DNA of 64,000 bases from Flavobacteriaceae bacterium (lineage in GTDB: Bacteria > Bacteroidota > Bacteroidia > Flavobacteriales > Flavobacteriaceae), in contig JAQWSC010000015.1 of assembly GCA_029243385.1 (NCBI GenBank), positions 1 through 64,000 of the forward strand, given 5' to 3'. Shown here in pieces: positions 62,238 through 64,000 of this stretch. A program made the position numbers and the translations under genes. The notes under the pieces were generated by a model. The model was not told the origin of the DNA and searched no databases. It saw nothing but the letters and a program-made list of their open reading frames with translations. Positions within the stretch are counted from its first letter, which is position 1, and each line of letters opens with the position of its first letter.

Positions 62238-62239
62238 TG

Positions 62240-62740
62240 TCAAAAAAGAAGCTCGGATTTATAGTCCCAGGCTTTGAGTACAAAAAGTACAAGAAAGACA
62301 ACAGCAGTTCCGAGTTTTAAAAAAGTACCTGTCAAAAACCCAATAAATGAGCCCAGTGCTGCTCGAAAAGCCTTTTTAGAATCTTTATTTTTACTCATTT
62401 CTCCTGCAAAAGCACCTATAAAAGGGCCGATAATGATTCCAAAAGGAGGGAAAAACAATACTCCTAAAATAAGTCCAATAGTTGTTCCAATCATTCCCGA
62501 CTTTGTGCCTCCAAATTTTTTGGTTCCTAACAGAGGAATCACATAATCTAGCAGAAAAATCGCGATAGCCACAGCCAAGGTAATCCCTAAGAAACGCCAG
62601 TTGTCAGGAACAGCCTTTGTTGCGTGGAGCGCCCACAAGCCAAACCAACCAGTTAGGGGGCCTGGAAGCACAGGAAGAAAACTTCCGACTACTCCCAACA
62701 TCACTAACAAAATGCCCACAAAAAACAATAGTGTATCCAT
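62240..62740 (-). CDS. DUF456 family membrane protein
   Basis: A 166-residue protein with five or six hydrophobic, Gly-rich helices. It has GVVGSFLPVLPGPLTGWFGLWAL (about 14-36), GTKKFGGTKSGMIGTTIGLILGVLFFPPFGIIIGPFIGAFAGE and a final GTFLKLGTAVVFLVLFVL. This matches DUF456, of unknown function, whose Gly-zipper-like repeats resemble those of small pore or stress proteins. I chose the ATG at 62740 (MDTLLFFVGILL) as the family start. It is convergent with the Cas9-like locus and looks unrelated to it. Confidence 0.87.
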   Translation of the reverse strand: MDTLLFFVGILLVMLGVVGSFLPVLPGPLTGWFGLWALHATKAVPDNWRFLGITLAVAIAIFLLDYVIPLLGTKKFGGTKSGMIGTTIGLILGVLFFPPFGIIIGPFIGAFAGEMSKNKDSKKAFRAALGSFIGFLTGTFLKLGTAVVFLVLFVLKAWDYKSELLF

Positions 62741-62821
62741 TGAATGCATATTTATGCCATAAAAATACGAGATAGAATTGAAAATCATCAAACAAACCTC
62801 AAATTTTCGTAATTTTCACAA

Positions 62822-63286
62822 ATGAATAAGTGGCTTCTATTACTAAGCGTTACACTCGTTTTTTTTTCGTGTAAACAATCATCACCTGAAAAACATTCGA
62901 TTTCTTACGAATGGACTTTTTCAGACGAAAGCCCTTCTTTTTCTCACTGCGATTCACTTCAAACTTATAAAGAGCAATATCAGTGCTTTCAAAAAGAATT
63001 GAGTCGTTTGTTATCCAATCAGATCAACCAATACCGACTGCAGCCCAACAACCCACTCAATGACACTCTTGTACTTACTTTATTGATAGATCAAAAAGGC
63101 AAGATATCCATTAAAAATAGAAGCACTAACACGAATATCGATACCGAATTTCCTTTTATAGACAGTCTTTTACAACTGTCGGTATCCAAGATGCCCAATG
63201 TGTTGCCAGCAACCAAGACTAATGTTGGACTTCCTGTAAAATCCACGATTGACTTGCCTCTTATTTTTAAAACGACACCTCAATAA
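62822..63286 (+). CDS. Hypothetical lipoprotein with a TonB-C-like domain
   Basis: A 154-residue lipoprotein (signal MNKWLLLLSVTLVFFSC, Cys17). After a polar stretch it has TLVLTLLIDQKGKISIKNRST and a final LPVKSTIDLPLIF, a strand pattern like the small C-terminal domain of TonB-type energy transducers. There is no membrane anchor or Pro-rich stalk, so it is not a functional TonB. The role is unknown. It is divergent from DUF456 and 20 bp upstream of ruvC. Confidence 0.65.
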   Translation: MNKWLLLLSVTLVFFSCKQSSPEKHSISYEWTFSDESPSFSHCDSLQTYKEQYQCFQKELSRLLSNQINQYRLQPNNPLNDTLVLTLLIDQKGKISIKNRSTNTNIDTEFPFIDSLLQLSVSKMPNVLPATKTNVGLPVKSTIDLPLIFKTTPQ

Positions 63287-63306
63287 TATTTCAGTAGCTT
63301 TGTATA

Positions 63307-63879
63307 ATGAGTCAAAATCAATCCCCTTCTTCAGAACGTATTATTTTAGGGATCGATCCTGGGACAACCATCATGGGTTTTGGATTGATTAAGGTGGTTG
63401 GAAAAAAAATGGATTTTCTTCAACTCAACGAGTTAAAATTGAATAAATTAGATGATCATTACGTTCGTCTTAAGCTTATTTTTGAACGCACCATTGAGCT
63501 GATTGACTCATTTCACCCGGATGAAATTGCGATTGAAGCTCCTTTTTTTGGTAAAAACGTGCAATCCATGCTCAAATTGGGGCGCGCTCAAGGAGTTGCC
63601 ATGGCGGCTGGACTATCAAGAGGCATTCCCATCACGGAGTATTCTCCTAAAAAAATAAAAATGGCCATCACGGGCAGTGGAAATGCAAGCAAAGAACAGG
63701 TTGCCAAAATGCTTCAAAGCGTTTTGGGGCTAAAAACACTTCCTAAAAATTTAGATTCAACCGACGGTTTGGCAGCGGCAGTATGCCATTTTTATAACGC
63801 TGGAAATCAACAATCTAACAAAAAATTTTCTGGCTGGGCTTCTTTTGTAAAACAAGAGGCACACCGCGTTAAAAAATAA
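63307..63879 (+). CDS. ruvC: Holliday junction endonuclease RuvC
   Basis: RuvC resolves Holliday junctions as a dimer. The 190-residue protein has RIILGIDPGTTIMGFGLI with the first catalytic Asp, EIAIEAPFFGKNVQSMLKLGRAQGV with the catalytic Glu and LDSTDGLAAAVCHFY with the final acidic site. All catalytic residues are present, in contrast with the RuvC domain of the Cas9 homologue 1.2 kb upstream. hemW follows after 4 bp. Confidence 0.96.
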   Translation: MSQNQSPSSERIILGIDPGTTIMGFGLIKVVGKKMDFLQLNELKLNKLDDHYVRLKLIFERTIELIDSFHPDEIAIEAPFFGKNVQSMLKLGRAQGVAMAAGLSRGIPITEYSPKKIKMAITGSGNASKEQVAKMLQSVLGLKTLPKNLDSTDGLAAAVCHFYNAGNQQSNKKFSGWASFVKQEAHRVKK

Positions 63880-63883
63880 AGGT

Positions 63884-64000
63884 TTGGCAGGAGTTTATAT
63901 TCATATTCCATTTTGTAAACAAGCTTGTCACTACTGTGACTTTCATTTTTCAACACAGTTGAATCACAAGACTGCCATGCTCAGTGCTATCAAGAAAGAA
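63884..64000 (+). CDS. hemW: HemW-like radical SAM protein, N-terminal part (3' end outside window)
   Basis: Only 39 codons are present. They read MAGVYIHIPFCKQACHYCDFHF from a TTG start. CKQACHYC is the radical SAM CxxxCxxC motif, with the HIPFC start typical of HemW, a haem chaperone once annotated as an oxygen-independent coproporphyrinogen oxidase. It lies 4 bp after ruvC, an order common in flavobacteria. The rest is beyond the window edge. Confidence 0.9.
   Translation, partial: MAGVYIHIPFCKQACHYCDFHFSTQLNHKTAMLSAIKKE

Noticed and set aside
58160-62239. An ordinary CRISPR array beside the Cas9-like gene
   Set aside because: I looked on both strands for near-identical repeats of 30-47 bases at regular spacing. 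Only short diverged units (R1, R2 and the 58364 element) are present, so I list them as repeat-like units and not as an array.

Overview
The window reads as chromosomal DNA from a member of the Bacteroidota, most likely family Flavobacteriaceae. Supporting signs are low GC, the gliding genes gldE and gldD behind ssb, SusC/BtuB-type TonB receptors, the families DUF3127, DUF3098, DUF4271, DUF4296 and DUF4301, a mevalonate pathway, and promoters of the form TTG-N20-TAnnTTTG. Most of it is dense, ordinary housekeeping sequence.

Layout. 1-3400: end of the ATP synthase operon (atpD, atpC), a TonB receptor and recX. 3400-11500: rng, a tiny basic ribosomal-type protein, HU, mutY, ssb-gldE-gldD, a Cys-rich metal-binding lipoprotein, an EamA transporter and rplU-rpmA. 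11500-18800: an S-adenosylhomocysteinase gene broken by one base, then a probable thiamine uptake cluster (thiamine-binding protein, PnuT/PnuC-type transporter, NadR-like kinase, DUF4301) and a TPP riboswitch in front of a TonB receptor. 18800-38200: greA, HIT, a histidine kinase, aat, tag, truB-uppP-DUF3098-ftsX, leuS, hemD, pyrC, tyrS and others. 38200-50400: a PhoB/PhoR-like pair, trmB, an alkyltransferase-like protein, mrp-nifU-FNR, tspO, two mevalonate-pathway kinase-fold genes with a UbiA prenyltransferase, a pseudouridine synthase, a large glycosyltransferase and tRNA-Phe. 50450-58150: coaX, an outer-membrane protein, a TPR protein, lptC, corC-like and ppiD. 62240-64000: DUF456, a lipoprotein, ruvC and the start of hemW.

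The exceptional region is 58160-62240. An intact 1143-codon gene encodes a Cas9 homologue in which the metal-binding residues of both nuclease domains are replaced: RuvC Asp to Ser, Glu to Thr and Asp to His; HNH Asp-His to Val-Tyr and Asn to Phe. The bridge helix and conserved REC segments are retained. There is no cas1, cas2 or ordinary array. Divergent from it lies a small gene with every part of a tracrRNA: a canonical promoter, an antirepeat, a nexus hairpin, a GAAA-capped hairpin and a terminator. A second antirepeat-like transcript runs toward it on the other strand. Downstream of the gene are two diverged CRISPR-repeat-like units that pair with the antirepeat, each with room for one upstream guide.

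Interpretation. I infer a domesticated, nuclease-dead type II-C remnant that keeps RNA-guided DNA binding, most plausibly to repress or mark chromosomal or mobile-element targets. The dead active sites and the RNA elements are visible in the sequence. The regulatory role and the target are not.
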